64,000 bases of DNA, from NCBI RefSeq assembly GCF_021474405.1, contig NZ_JAKEIO010000018.1:1-64000 (forward strand), given 5' to 3'. Shown here piece after piece: positions 45,888 to 55,679 of this stretch. A program made the position numbers and the translations under genes. The notes below the pieces were generated by a model. It saw only the letters and a list, made by a program, of their open reading frames with translations, had not been told where the DNA came from and did not search any database. Source of the stretch: [Streptosporangium] indianense. GTDB lineage: Bacteria > Actinomycetota > Actinomycetes > Streptomycetales > Streptomycetaceae. Numbering within the stretch: the stretch's first letter is position 1; each line of letters opens with the position of its first letter.

Positions 45888-46208
45888 GTGTACGCCATCG
45901 TGCGCAGCGGTGGTCGCCAGCACAAGGTTGCTGTCGGCGACATCGTTGAGGTTGACAAGATTTCCACTGCCAAGGTTGGCGACACGGTCGAGCTCTCGAC
46001 CCTGCTCGTTGTCGACGGCGACGCCGTGACCAGCGACCCGTGGGTGCTGGCCGGCATCAAGGTCCAGGCCGAGGTCGTGGACCACCACAAGGGCCAGAAG
46101 ATCGACATTCTGCGCTACAAGAACAAGACGGGTTACCGCCGTCGCCAGGGCCACCGCCAGCAGTACACGGCGATCAAGGTCACTGAGATCCCCGCGGCTG
46201 CGAAGTAA
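45888..46208 (+). CDS. rplU: 50S ribosomal protein L21
   Basis: A 106-residue L21, which binds 23S rRNA in the large subunit. The [17 protein letters not shown] start, KVGDTVEL and the C-terminal [20 protein letters not shown]-binding segment are canonical. The start is GTG 45888, giving the standard length; the longer frame runs into the leader hairpin. It has a weak GAGAG ahead. It is followed by rpmA after 14 bases in the usual rplU-rpmA-obg order. Confidence 0.97.
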   Translation: MYAIVRSGGRQHKVAVGDIVEVDKISTAKVGDTVELSTLLVVDGDAVTSDPWVLAGIKVQAEVVDHHKGQKIDILRYKNKTGYRRRQGHRQQYTAIKVTEIPAAAK

Positions 46209-46222
46209 GGGACTGAGGAGAA

Positions 46223-46477
46223 ATGGCACACAAGAAGGGCGCATCGTCCACCCGGAACGGTCGCGACTCCAACGCCCAGCGGCTCGGCGTGAAGCGCTTC
46301 GGCGGTCAGGTCGTCAACGCGGGTGAGATCCTGGTTCGTCAGCGTGGCACCCACTTCCACCCGGGCTCCGGTGTCGGCCGTGGCGGCGACGACACGCTGT
46401 TCGCCCTCGAGGCCGGTTCGGTGCAGTTCGGCACCCACCGTGGCCGCAAGGTCGTGAACATCGTTCCGGTCGCCTGA
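46223..46477 (+). CDS. rpmA: 50S ribosomal protein L27
   Basis: An 84-residue L27, whose N-terminus reaches the peptidyl transferase centre. The [20 protein letters not shown] start is of the unprocessed type (no N-terminal extension as in Firmicutes), and QRGTHFHPG and GRKVVNIV are canonical. ATG 46223 has GAGGAG 5 bases upstream. It is cotranscribed with rplU and ended by a strong hairpin. Confidence 0.97.
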   Translation: MAHKKGASSTRNGRDSNAQRLGVKRFGGQVVNAGEILVRQRGTHFHPGSGVGRGGDDTLFALEAGSVQFGTHRGRKVVNIVPVA

Positions 46478-46492
46478 TCGGACACTTTCGCG

Positions 46493-46531
46493 AGGCGGAC
46501 CTCACTTCCCTCACGGGAAGCGGGTCCGCCT
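46493..46531 (+). terminator. terminator after rpmA
   Basis: AGGCGGACC pairs with GGTCCGCCT in a two-part stem; an inner CTTCCC/GGGAAG stem-loop sits at 46505-46520. A short T-run follows. It leaves obg to be transcribed from its own promoter or by read-through. Confidence 0.88.
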
Positions 46532-46601
46532 TTCGCGTGTTACGCAGAGAACAACCCCGTAGAACCCCGTACACATACGTACGCACCTGGAGGCACACAC
46601 C

Positions 46602-48038
46602 ATGACCACCTTCGTGGACCGCGTCGAGCTGCACGTCGCCGCGGGTAGCGGAGGCCACGGCTGTGCCTCCGTCCACCGTGAGAAGTTCAAGCCGCTGGGC
46701 GGACCGGACGGCGGCAACGGCGGGCGCGGCGGGGACGTGATCCTCACCGTCGACCAGTCGGTCACCACGCTGCTCGACTACCACCACTCCCCGCACCGCA
46801 AGGCCACCAACGGCAAGCCCGGCGAGGGCGGCAACCGCTTCGGCAAGGACGGCCAGGACCTGATCCTGCCGGTGCCGGACGGCACGGTGGTGCTGGACAA
46901 GGCGGGCAACGTCCTCGCCGACCTGGTCGGGCACGGCACGTCGTACGTCGCCGCGCAGGGCGGCCGGGGCGGGCTCGGCAACGCGGCGCTGGCCTCCGCG
47001 CGGCGCAAGGCGCCCGGGTTCGCGCTGCTCGGCGAGCCGGGAGACCTCCAGGACATCGTCCTGGAGCTGAAGACGGTCGCCGACGTGGCCCTCGTCGGGT
47101 ACCCGAGTGCCGGCAAGTCGTCGCTGATCTCGGTGCTGAGCGCCGCCAAGCCGAAGATCGCCGACTACCCCTTCACCACCCTCGTGCCCAACCTCGGTGT
47201 CGTCACGGCCGGTTCGACGGTCTACACGATCGCCGACGTGCCCGGGCTGATCCCCGGTGCCAGCCAGGGCAAGGGGCTGGGCCTGGAGTTCCTGCGGCAC
47301 GTGGAGCGGTGCAGTGTGCTCGTGCACGTCCTGGACACCGCGACGCTGGAGTCGGACCGCGACCCGGCCTCCGACCTCGACATCATCGAGGAGGAGCTGC
47401 GGCAGTACGGCGGGCTGGACAACCGGCCGCGGATCGTCGTCCTGAACAAGATCGACGTGCCGGACGGCAAGGACCTCGCCGAGATGGTGCGGCCCGACCT
47501 GGAGGCGCGCGGCTACCGCGTGTTCGAGGTGTCGGCCGTGGCGCACACGGGCCTGAAGGAGCTGTCGTACGCGCTCGCGGAGCTCGTGGCGACGTCCCGG
47601 GCGGCGAAGCCGAAGGAAGAGGCCACCCGGATCGTGATCCGGCCCAAGGCCGTGGACGACACCGGCTTCACCGTGACGCGCGAGGCCGACGGCCTGTTCC
47701 GGGTGCGCGGCGAGAAGCCCGAACGCTGGGTGCGCCAGACCGACTTCAACAACGACGAGGCAGTCGGCTACCTCGCGGACCGGCTCAACCGGCTCGGTGT
47801 CGAGGAGCAGTTGATGAAGGCCGGTGCCCGGGGCGGCGACGGCGTCGCCATCGGCCCCGAGGAGAACGCGGTCGTCTTCGACTGGGAGCCGTCCGTGACG
47901 GCCGGGGCCGAGATGCTCGGCCGGCGCGGTGAGGACCACCGGTTCGAGGGAGCGCGGCCGGCCGCGCAGCGCCGCAGGGACCGGCAGGCCGAGCGGGACG
48001 AGGCGGAGCAGGAGTACGACGACTTCGAGCCGTTCTAG
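46602..48038 (+). CDS. obg: GTPase ObgE/CgtA
   Basis: A 478-residue Obg GTPase, involved in 50S maturation and, in Streptomyces, in the onset of morphological differentiation. The glycine-rich Obg fold occupies residues 1-158 ([19 protein letters not shown]). The G domain carries [11 protein letters not shown] (G1), DVPGLIPGA (G3), NKID (G4) and SAVA (G5). A C-terminal OCT domain (about 335-420) and an acidic tail complete it. ATG 46602 has CTGGAGG upstream. Its TAG stop is immediately followed, in the same frame, by a remnant of an FG-GAP gene, an unusual junction. Confidence 0.96.
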   Translation: MTTFVDRVELHVAAGSGGHGCASVHREKFKPLGGPDGGNGGRGGDVILTVDQSVTTLLDYHHSPHRKATNGKPGEGGNRFGKDGQDLILPVPDGTVVLDKAGNVLADLVGHGTSYVAAQGGRGGLGNAALASARRKAPGFALLGEPGDLQDIVLELKTVADVALVGYPSAGKSSLISVLSAAKPKIADYPFTTLVPNLGVVTAGSTVYTIADVPGLIPGASQGKGLGLEFLRHVERCSVLVHVLDTATLESDRDPASDLDIIEEELRQYGGLDNRPRIVVLNKIDVPDGKDLAEMVRPDLEARGYRVFEVSAVAHTGLKELSYALAELVATSRAAKPKEEATRIVIRPKAVDDTGFTVTREADGLFRVRGEKPERWVRQTDFNNDEAVGYLADRLNRLGVEEQLMKAGARGGDGVAIGPEENAVVFDWEPSVTAGAEMLGRRGEDHRFEGARPAAQRRRDRQAERDEAEQEYDDFEPF

Positions 48039-49342
48039 GATCCCGAGCCCGGGAAGGCCCGGGCCGGGTACGTGGCCGTCGTGTACGGCTCGGCCAAGGG
48101 CCTCGACCTGAAGCACAAGCAGATCGTCGGCCAGAACACCCCGGGCGTACCCGGCGTCTCGGAGACCGACGAGGACTACGGCAGCGGTCTCGCCGTCGGC
48201 GACCTCGACGGCGACGGCGCGGCCGACCTGGTCGTGGGCGCCCCGGGCGAGGACGTCGGAGAGGTCCAGTCGGACGGCACGTTCGCCGTGCTGTGGGGCG
48301 GGAAGCGGGGCCTGTCCGGCGGTACGGCCGTGGCCACCGGTACCGAGGAGGACCGGGTCGACGCGGAAACCCCGGCGCTCGGCGACTTCAACGGCGACGG
48401 TCATCTCGATCTGGCCACCGGAAAACCGTCTGCTGTACGGGCCGTTCGACCGCACCACGGGCGCTGCGAAGAGCCGGACCCTGGCTCTTGAGGCCGAGTA
48501 CTTCACGGACGACGTGGCCGCCGGGGACGTCGACCACGACGGCATCACGGACCTGGTCGCGCTCATCCACGACCGCAGCGACGACGACATGCACGACCCC
48601 GATTACCAGCACCGCCGCGCGGTCTTCCTGCGGGGCACGCGCGACGGCCTGAGCGCCCCCGCCCCGGTGAACAACCCGGACGGCACGCGCATGCGCGGCG
48701 GCGAGAGCCTCGGCGTCGTTGACGTGGACAAGGACGGCTACGCCGACCTCGTCATCGGCGCCCGAACGACGGCTTCGGCGAGGTCGATCTCGACGACCCG
48801 CTGCTGAAGGGCGGCCGGATCGGCCTGGTGCACGGCTCGGCCGACGGCCCCGACACCTCCCGTACGACGATCATCACGCAGGACAGCCCGGGGGTGCCCG
48901 GTGCTTCGGAGTGGGCGGACACGTTCGGCGGGGCCATCTCCGTCGGCGACGTCGACGCCGACGGCTACACGGACGTCTCCACCGGCAGCACGAGCGAGGG
49001 AATCGGCGAGGTGTACGCGGCCGGCCAGGTCACCGTCCTGCGCGGCGGCCGGTCCGGGCTCACCGGGAAGGGCGCCTCCAGCTTGAACCAGAACACCGGG
49101 AACGTCCCGGGGACGGCGGAGCAGAACGACTTCTTCGGCGCCGACACCAAGCCGCTCGACGTCAACGGCGACGGCAGGAGCGAGCTGTTCGCCGGCGCCG
49201 TCGACGAGAACCGGGACGGCGGAGTCTGGGCGTTGCCCAACCCCGTCGACACGCCCACCGCGACCGGCTCGGTCAGCTTCGGCGCGGGCACCCGCGGACC
49301 GTGAAGATCGGTTCCTCCCTCGGCGCGGGATTCACCCGCTGA
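48039..49342 (+). pseudogene. decayed FG-GAP (integrin alpha-like) repeat protein gene
   Basis: A truncated gene with several frameshifts. Right after the obg stop, in the same frame, it reads DPEPGKARAGYVAVVYGSAKG and then FG-GAP repeats with calcium-binding loops (GDLDGDGAADLVVGAPGE, GDFNGDGHLDLATG). A one-base gain in an A-run near 48421 moves it to another frame (LLYGPFDRTTG, AGDVDHDGITDLV), and a one-base loss near 48762 moves it back (NDGFGEVDLDDP, GDVDADGYTDV). A third shift near 49297 separates the final TVKIGSSLGAGFTR. No start codon or signal peptide remains. Intact relatives are secreted proteins with seven FG-GAP blades. It is thus non-functional; the 5' part was deleted. Confidence 0.85.
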
Positions 49343-49566
49343 CCGCGGGACCCCCGCCCGCCCCAGGTGCCCGGCCCGGCTCCCGGACCGCCCGCTGAAC
49401 ATCTGTCAGACTCGCCCCGGCAACGGCTTGTTCCGATGCTGGCGGCGAGTCTCTCTTTGTCTGCTTAGTTGTCATGTACGTGAACCCCGGTGTTCAGCGG
49501 GCCGACCGCCCGCGGACGTGAAGCTTCCCAGAGTCCAAGTGGCCCGCGAGGTAAGGGAGTCAGCCG

Positions 49567-51117
49567 ATGACCGGAGCAGCAACCCCCGACCGACGCCGCT
49601 TTCTGACCGCCGGTGCCGCGGTGCTCGGCGCCGCGGCCTCCGCCCAGCTGTGGCTCCCGGCCGTGGCCCGCGCGGCCGAGACCCCGCTGCCCGACGGTGT
49701 GTTCAGTCTCGGAGTCTCCTCGGGCGACCCACTCCCGGACGGCATCGTGCTGTGGACCAGGCTCGCCCCGGACCCGCTGAACGGCGGCGGCATGCCCGAC
49801 CGGGTGGTGCCCGTGGAGTGGCAGCTCGCGGAGGATCCGCGCTTCAGAAAGCCGGTGCGGCAGGACACCGCCCAGGCCCGGCCCGAGTACGGGCACAGCG
49901 TTCACGTGGACGTACGCGGCCTGCGCGCGGACCGTACGTACTGGTACCGCTTCCGCACCAGCGGGCAGCTCTCACCCGTCGGCCGCACCCGTACCGCGCC
50001 CCACCCCCACAGCTCCGGTGGCTCCCTGCGCCTGGCCCTCGCCTCCTGTCAGAACTGGCAGCACGGCTATTTCACGCCATACGCAGACATGCTGGAGCAG
50101 GACCCGGACGTCGTGGTGTACGTCGGCGACTACATCTACGAGTCCACGCCCTCGGCGACGGCCGTACGACGGCACGAGGGCACCGGAGAGCCCTACAGCC
50201 TCGTCCAGTACCGCAACCGGTACGCCCAGTACCGCACCGACCCGGATCTCGCCGCGATGCACGCCAACGCGCCCTTCGTGGTGACCTTCGACGACCACGA
50301 GGTGGACAACGACTTCGCGGGCGAGATCCCGCAGGACCCGGACAAGCAGCCGCACGACGCGTTCGTGGCCCGGCTGACCGCGGCCTACCAGGCGTTCTAC
50401 GAGCACATGCCGGTCCGTGCCACCGCCGTCCCGGACGGTCCGCACATCCGGATGCACCGCCGTCTGGAGTTCGGCCGACTGGCCCGCCTCAATGTCCTGG
50501 ACACCCGTCAGTACCGCAGCGACCAGGCCACCAGCCAGGAGGGCGCCCAGGACCCCTCCCTGACCATGCTGGGTGCCCGGCAGAAGCGCTGGCTGCTCAA
50601 CGGGCTGCAGGACTCGCCCGCCCGCTGGAACCTCATCGCCTCCCAGATCATGATGGCCGAGACGGACCTCAAGGTCGGCGAGGGCAAGCTCTGGTTCTAC
50701 GACGCCTGGGACGGCTACCAGGCCGAACGAAATCAGTTCCTCGAGGAGTTCCAGCAGGTCCGCAACCCGGTGGTGCTCTCCGGGGACCGGCACCTGACGA
50801 TGATCAGCGACCTCAAGGAGGACTACGCCGACCCGGACTCGGACGTCGTCGGCGCCGAGTTCGTCGGCACCTCCATCTCCAGCAACGGTGACCAGGACCA
50901 GGACGCCTTCCGCAGGGAGTGGGACCCGCGGCGCCCGGACAACCCGCACTGGAAGCTGCTCGACGCCCACCGCGGCTACCACCTCTTCGACGTCCGCCGC
51001 GACGGCATCGACGCCCAGGTCAGGGTGGTCGACACGGTGCGCCGGCCGACGGCGGTCCCGAGCACGCTGGCCCGGCTGAGGGTCGAGGCGGGCCGTCCGG
51101 GCGTCGAGGTCGTCTGA
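49567..51117 (+). CDS. phoD: Tat-exported alkaline phosphatase D
   Basis: A 516-residue PhoD-family phosphodiesterase/phosphatase. It starts with a twin-arginine signal (DRRRFLTAGAAVLGAAASA, about residues 8-26). The mature part has a fibronectin-like N-terminal domain (GVFSLGVSSGDPLPDGIVLW) and a calcineurin-like catalytic domain with metal-site motifs VVYVGDYIYE, VTFDDHEVDND and VVLSGDRHLTM. PhoD is Fe/Ca-dependent, secreted and usually PhoP-controlled. I found no convincing PHO box (GTTCACC repeats) upstream. In B. subtilis PhoD can turn over teichoic acids, and the wall-polymer genes are next door. ATG 49567 has AAGGGAG 7 bases upstream. Confidence 0.93.
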   Translation: MTGAATPDRRRFLTAGAAVLGAAASAQLWLPAVARAAETPLPDGVFSLGVSSGDPLPDGIVLWTRLAPDPLNGGGMPDRVVPVEWQLAEDPRFRKPVRQDTAQARPEYGHSVHVDVRGLRADRTYWYRFRTSGQLSPVGRTRTAPHPHSSGGSLRLALASCQNWQHGYFTPYADMLEQDPDVVVYVGDYIYESTPSATAVRRHEGTGEPYSLVQYRNRYAQYRTDPDLAAMHANAPFVVTFDDHEVDNDFAGEIPQDPDKQPHDAFVARLTAAYQAFYEHMPVRATAVPDGPHIRMHRRLEFGRLARLNVLDTRQYRSDQATSQEGAQDPSLTMLGARQKRWLLNGLQDSPARWNLIASQIMMAETDLKVGEGKLWFYDAWDGYQAERNQFLEEFQQVRNPVVLSGDRHLTMISDLKEDYADPDSDVVGAEFVGTSISSNGDQDQDAFRREWDPRRPDNPHWKLLDAHRGYHLFDVRRDGIDAQVRVVDTVRRPTAVPSTLARLRVEAGRPGVEVV

Positions 51118-51125
51118 CCGGGCCA

Positions 51126-51182
51126 CCGCGTATGGAGAAGGGCCCGGGACTCCCGCAGTCCCGGGCCCTTCTCCATACGCGG
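51126..51182. terminator. 26-bp perfect inverted repeat after phoD
   Basis: The arms 51126-51151 and 51157-51182 are perfectly complementary over 26 bp with a 5-base CCCGC loop, eight bases after the stop. It is the longest perfect stem in the window and a strong bidirectional terminator. Confidence 0.92.
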
Positions 51183-51689
51183 CGGCCCGGTCGTGTGAGA
51201 AGTCCGACGCGGGTTTGCGGCGCATCGCTCTCGCCGAGACCGAAATGCTGCGGAATCCTGACCGGGAATTCCGCGGCAATGAGCGGCCGGGAGACCCGTA
51301 TTCGCGGCCGGACGTCAATGAAGAAGGCGTGCCGCCGTGGGCTGCGGGAAGTGGGGATCCACGCACCACGACCCCGTACGCGGCCCCCGCGGGCGGCGGG
51401 CGCGGTACGTGGAGCACCGCCAAAGCGCGTACCGTGCACAGGACATGTCCGAGGAACCCGTGCAGGTCCCCGGTCACCGCAGTCCCGGGCGGCTCCGCAG
51501 TCGCCGAGCTTCTGTGCAGTTACTCACAGCGCTTTTTACCGGGGCTTGAGCAACCATCCGCAATCACCAGCGTCGGCAGGTGAATGAGAGGTTGCGCGCA
51601 CATATGCGGTGGAGGGCGCTCACCTTGCATTGCGGTAACCACAAGTGGGACCATTTCCGAGTTCCCTGTCGCCCCAAGGTAGGTCACCT
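51183..51689 (+). other. 507-bp gap upstream of the glycopolymer locus
   Basis: No credible gene. The open frames here have poor third-position GC. The last 160 bases are relatively AT-rich (TTTTTACC near 51535, GCATTGCGGTAACC near 51630) and should hold the promoter of the cytidylyltransferase gene, but I cannot fix it. Confidence 0.4.
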
Positions 51690-53186
51690 GTGTCCCAGCA
51701 CATAGCCAAGCCCCGTACCACCGCAGTGATCCTGGCCGGTGGCACCGGCCAGCGCGTGGGTCTGTCGATCCCCAAGCAGCTGCTGAAGATCGCCGGCAAG
51801 GCAGTCATCGAGCACACGCTGACCACCTTCGAGAATGCCGACTCGATCGACGACATCATCGTGCTGATGGCGCCGGGTTACGTGCCCGACATCGAGAAGA
51901 TCGTCGAGAAGGCCGGATTCAAGAAGGTCTCGAAGGTCATCGAGGGCGGCTCCACGCGGAACGAGACCACCGAGCGCGCCATCGCCGCGCTGGGCGAGGG
52001 CCTGGCCGAGGGCGAGGACGCCAACGTCCTCTTCCACGACGCCGTGCGCCCCCTGCTCTCGCAGCGCGTCATCGACGACTGCGTCGTCGCGCTGGAGCGC
52101 TACCAGGCCGTCGACGTGGCCATCCCGTCCGCGGACACCATCATCGTCACGCGCACGCACGGCGAGGACGGCGAGTTCATCACCGAGATCCCGGACCGTT
52201 CCCGGCTGCGCCGCGGCCAGACGCCGCAGGCCTTCAAGCTGTCCACCATCAAGCGGGCCTACGAGGTCGCCGCCGGCGATCCCAACTTCCAGGCCACCGA
52301 CGACTGCTCCGTCGTGCTCAAGTACCTGCCGGACGTGCCGATCCACGTCGTCGCGGGTGACGAGTACAACATGAAGGTCACCCAGCCCGTCGACGTCTTC
52401 ATCGCCGACAAGCTCTTCCAGCTGGCCTCCACGGCCGCGCCCGAGCAGGTCTCCGAGGAGGCCTACCGTGAGCTGCTGACCGGCAAGACCATGGTCGTCT
52501 TCGGCGGCAGCTACGGCATCGGCAAGGACATCGCCGAACTCGCCGAGTCCTACGGCGCCAAGGTCTACGCCCTCGGCCGCTCCACCACCGGCACCCACGT
52601 GGAGAACCCGGAAGAGGTCGACGACGCCCTGTCCAAGGCGTACGCCGAGACCGGCCGCATCGACTACGTGGTCAACACCGCCGGCGTGCTGCGCATAGGG
52701 AAGCTCGCCGAGACCGACAACGCCACCATCGAGGAGGCGCTGAAGGTCAACTACCTGGCCCCGGTGCAGATCGCCCGGTCGTCGTACAAGTACCTGTCCG
52801 AGACCAAGGGCCAGTTGCTGCTGTACACCTCCAGCAGCTACACCCGCGGCCGCGCCGAGTACAGCCTGTACTCCTCCACCAAGGCCGCCATGGTGAACCT
52901 CACCCAGGCCCTGTCCGACGAGTGGGCCGGCGAGGGCGTCCGCGTCAACTGCATCAACCCCGAGCGCACCGCCACCCCCATGCGCACCAAGGCTTTCGGC
53001 CAGGAGCCCGCGGGTTCCCTGCTGTCCTCCGAGGCCGTGGCCCGCACCTCCCTCGACGTGCTGCTCTCCGAGCTCACCGGCCATGTCATCGACGTCCGCC
53101 AGCAGGACCCGACGGCCGGTGCGGCCCGCGCCTCCGGCTTCGAGCAGGCACTGGCCACGGTGCTGGACCGGCAGGACGGCGTGTAA
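51690..53186 (+). CDS. bifunctional cytidylyltransferase / SDR-family reductase (Acs1/Bcs1-like)
   Basis: A 498-residue fusion. The N-terminal half (1-230) is an IspD-type nucleotidyltransferase with LAGGTGQRVGLSIPKQ (residues 15-30) and FHDAVRPLLS. The C-terminal half (about 255-498) is a short-chain dehydrogenase, with GGSYGIG as cofactor site and the catalytic Y394-x3-K398. This is the layout of Haemophilus Acs1/Bcs1, which reduces ribulose 5-phosphate and converts ribitol 5-phosphate to CDP-ribitol. The neighbours are polymer transferases, so a CDP-ribitol-type precursor for a wall polymer is likely. It is not IspD of isoprenoid synthesis. GTG 51690 has AAGGTAGG 7 bases ahead. The substrate is inferred. 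Confidence 0.9.
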   Translation: MSQHIAKPRTTAVILAGGTGQRVGLSIPKQLLKIAGKAVIEHTLTTFENADSIDDIIVLMAPGYVPDIEKIVEKAGFKKVSKVIEGGSTRNETTERAIAALGEGLAEGEDANVLFHDAVRPLLSQRVIDDCVVALERYQAVDVAIPSADTIIVTRTHGEDGEFITEIPDRSRLRRGQTPQAFKLSTIKRAYEVAAGDPNFQATDDCSVVLKYLPDVPIHVVAGDEYNMKVTQPVDVFIADKLFQLASTAAPEQVSEEAYRELLTGKTMVVFGGSYGIGKDIAELAESYGAKVYALGRSTTGTHVENPEEVDDALSKAYAETGRIDYVVNTAGVLRIGKLAETDNATIEEALKVNYLAPVQIARSSYKYLSETKGQLLLYTSSSYTRGRAEYSLYSSTKAAMVNLTQALSDEWAGEGVRVNCINPERTATPMRTKAFGQEPAGSLLSSEAVARTSLDVLLSELTGHVIDVRQQDPTAGAARASGFEQALATVLDRQDGV

Positions 53187-53362
53187 TAATTGGCGCCAAA
53201 TAGACTTCGGTAATTCAGGCCTCTGCGCTCTCCTGTTCACGGTATTCGCCGTCGACCGGAGTGTTCGCAGGGGCCTGAATCCATACCGTCCCGCGAATAT
53301 TCACAGACCAGCCGCATTCTCGAACCAAGACCGGCACACCCCTCCCAAGAGCAGGTTTCTCC

Positions 53363-55477
53363 GTGATATCCACCGCTATTCGCGTCGCCCGGGTGGGCAG
53401 CGCGGCCGAGCTGGCCGCGGCGATCCTCATGGTGGCGGGCTTCCCCGCCCTCATGCTGGCCGCGCTCGTCCCGAGCGTTCCCGCCTTCGCGGCAGCGGCC
53501 GCCGTGACGTACCTGGCGGACCACTATCTGCACCGCAAGGGCAGCTACCTGATCAACCGCCTCGGCAAGGTGCGGGCCGGCCTGTCGATCCGCTTCCTGA
53601 TACGGCAGCTGCTGCTCGTGCTGCTGCTGGCCCGGCTGTCCCTCGCGGACAATCTGATCTATTACGGGGCGATCGCCTGCTTCATCGCCTTCTACGGTCT
53701 GCAGGCCCCGCACGGCGCGCTGGTCCAGCTGATCCGCAACCGCCGCCGCATGCCGGTCGCCACCCGCAACGTCGACCTGGCCTCGCGCATCCGCATCCCG
53801 GACGCCCCACCGCGCAAGCTGCTGCACCGCTCCGCCGAGAAGATGCTGCACCTCGACCTCGCGGCGGTCGTCGGCATCCTGGTCGCCGCCCAGGTGAAGT
53901 CGGCCCTTATCGGCTTCATCGGCATCGGCATCACGGTGGCCGTGGCCACCCTCTACGTCCTGGCGCTGGTGCCGTACGTGCGCGACCGGAGGATCCCGCC
54001 GAAGGCGGAGACGGTCCTGGCGGCCGTCGACGACTGGCTGGGCGAGTACAAGCCGGAGACGGTGCTGTACTTCTCCGGTTCCAAGGACTCCGCGTACCAG
54101 GTCAACATGTGGCTGGACACCATGGAGAAGCTGGACTCCAAGCCGCTGATCATCCTGCGTGAGCGGGCCATCCTGAACAACCTGGCGCCCACCACGGTCC
54201 CCGTCATCTGCGTGCCCGGAGGGGTGCACCTGATGAACATGGACCTGTCCACGGTGCGCGTCGCGCTCTACGCGGCCAACGTCGGCAAGAACATCCACAT
54301 GCTGCGCGTGCCCACCATCAAGCACGTCTTCATCGGCCACGGCGACAGCGACAAGCTCGCCAGCGTCAACCCGTACAGCAAGGTCTACGACGAGGTGTGG
54401 ACGGCCGGCCGCGCGGGCCGCGACCGCTACGCCATCGCCGACGTCGGTGTCCGCGACGACGACATCGTCGAGGTCGGCCGCCCGCAGCTCGCCCCGATCC
54501 AGACCTGGCAGGGCGTGCCCGAGGGCCGCATCCCCACGGTGCTGTACGCCCCCACCTGGGAGGGCTGGGACGGCAACCCGGGCAACACCTCGGTGGTGCT
54601 GGCCGGCGAGAACATCGTGCAGCAGCTCGTGACGGCCGATCCGCCGGTCCGCGTCCTGTACAAGCCGCACCCCTTCACCGGCAACGTCAGCAAGGAGGCC
54701 GGCGCCGCGCACCAGCGGATCACCGCCCTGGTGCAGAAGGCCGCCGCGGAGCGCGCCATCGACCCGCGGTTCATCGCCGACACCGCCGCCCAGGCCGAGG
54801 CCAAGGCCGAGCTGAGCCGCATCGAGGCCCGTCTCGCGCAGCTGTCCGGCTCCGGCGGCGACCGCGGCGACGAGGCCGTGGCCACCCGTGACGGGCTGGT
54901 CGACGTCGCCCGGCACGAGGAGGTCGCCCGGCTGCGCGCCGAGTGGAACGACGCCTACTGGCGTTCCTTCCCGTCCTGGGAGCACCGCGTCATCACCGGC
55001 GCCGAGCCGCGGCTGTACGACTGCTTCAACGTCTCCGACGCGATGGTCTCCGACATCTCCAGCGTGGTCTCCGACTTCATCGCGAGCGGCAAGCCGTACG
55101 CGGTCACGGATTCCGCCGGGGTGGGCGTCGAGGAGTTCAAGCGGAACAACACGGCGGTGCGTGCCGCGGTGATCCTGTCCAACAGCGCCGGCGAGCTGGG
55201 TGAGCTGCTCGGCGCGGTCCGCGCCCCGGAGGCCGACCCGCTGGCCGAGGACCGCAAGGAGCTCAAGCAGTACCTGCTGGGCCCGGACGAGCCGACCTCG
55301 CTGGAGCAGTTCAACACCGCCGTCGCGAACCTCGCGCTCAAGGCCGAGACGCGCAACGTCGGCCAGCAGTCGCGGGACGCGGCCGCCCTCGCGGAGAGCG
55401 AGGCCGAGCTGGCGAACGCCGTGCCCGGGCAGCGGGTGCCCTCCGCCGGTGACACGGACGAGGTCGGCACGGGCTGA
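53363..55477 (+). CDS. membrane-anchored TagF-like CDP-polyol phosphotransferase (copy 1)
   Basis: A 704-residue protein. About four to five helices lie in the first 200 residues (AELAAAILMVAGFPALMLAAL, IRQLLLVLLLARLSL, ALIGFIGIGITVAVATLYVL). The C-terminal domain (about 225-610) is of the CDP-glycerol:polyglycerophosphate transferase type, with SGSKDSAYQVNMWLD, HGDSDKLASVNPYSKVYDEV, VLYAPTWEGWDGNPGNTS, VLYKPHPFTGN and VSDISSVVSDFIASGKPY. Such enzymes extend teichoic acid chains from CDP-glycerol or CDP-ribitol. The GTG at 53363 has AGAGCAGG ahead. It lies 176 bp after the cytidylyltransferase gene, and an intergenic AT-rich stretch could hold a promoter. It is a paralogue of the gene at 56913-58946. 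Confidence 0.88.
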   Translation: MISTAIRVARVGSAAELAAAILMVAGFPALMLAALVPSVPAFAAAAAVTYLADHYLHRKGSYLINRLGKVRAGLSIRFLIRQLLLVLLLARLSLADNLIYYGAIACFIAFYGLQAPHGALVQLIRNRRRMPVATRNVDLASRIRIPDAPPRKLLHRSAEKMLHLDLAAVVGILVAAQVKSALIGFIGIGITVAVATLYVLALVPYVRDRRIPPKAETVLAAVDDWLGEYKPETVLYFSGSKDSAYQVNMWLDTMEKLDSKPLIILRERAILNNLAPTTVPVICVPGGVHLMNMDLSTVRVALYAANVGKNIHMLRVPTIKHVFIGHGDSDKLASVNPYSKVYDEVWTAGRAGRDRYAIADVGVRDDDIVEVGRPQLAPIQTWQGVPEGRIPTVLYAPTWEGWDGNPGNTSVVLAGENIVQQLVTADPPVRVLYKPHPFTGNVSKEAGAAHQRITALVQKAAAERAIDPRFIADTAAQAEAKAELSRIEARLAQLSGSGGDRGDEAVATRDGLVDVARHEEVARLRAEWNDAYWRSFPSWEHRVITGAEPRLYDCFNVSDAMVSDISSVVSDFIASGKPYAVTDSAGVGVEEFKRNNTAVRAAVILSNSAGELGELLGAVRAPEADPLAEDRKELKQYLLGPDEPTSLEQFNTAVANLALKAETRNVGQQSRDAAALAESEAELANAVPGQRVPSAGDTDEVGTG

Positions 55478-55494
55478 ACCGCCGCCGCTGACTG

Positions 55495-55536
55495 AAGAGT
55501 TCGGCCCCGAGGATTTCTCCTCGGGGCCGAACTCTT
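55495..55536 (+). terminator. terminator after TagF-like copy 1
   Basis: A perfect 19-bp stem (55495-55513 with 55518-55536) and a TTTC loop, followed by T residues. It sits 17 bases after the stop codon, so the downstream GT2 gene probably has its own promoter within 55537-55679. Confidence 0.93.
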
Positions 55537-55679
55537 TTCCCTTCCCGCACCCTGTCCGATCACTGTGTGACGTGTCCCACTAAGACCCGTGTGCGAGGCA
55601 ACCGCTTGCCCCGATCACCCGTCTTTCAAGTAGCGAATGAGGCGATACGGGGGGAATATCCCATTGACTAGGGGGAAAC

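Noticed and set aside
49343..49566. A PHO box upstream of phoD
   Set aside because: GTGAACCCC and TGTTCAGC words occur but not as the 11-base-period direct repeats of GTTCACC expected for PhoP.
51215..51583. A 122-residue open frame between phoD and the cytidylyltransferase gene
   Set aside because: No Shine-Dalgarno, mixed third-position GC, no coherent protein pattern.
51690..53186. Annotation of the fusion as IspD of the MEP pathway
   Set aside because: The attached SDR domain and the polymer-transferase neighbours fit the Acs1/Bcs1 (CDP-ribitol) layout better.
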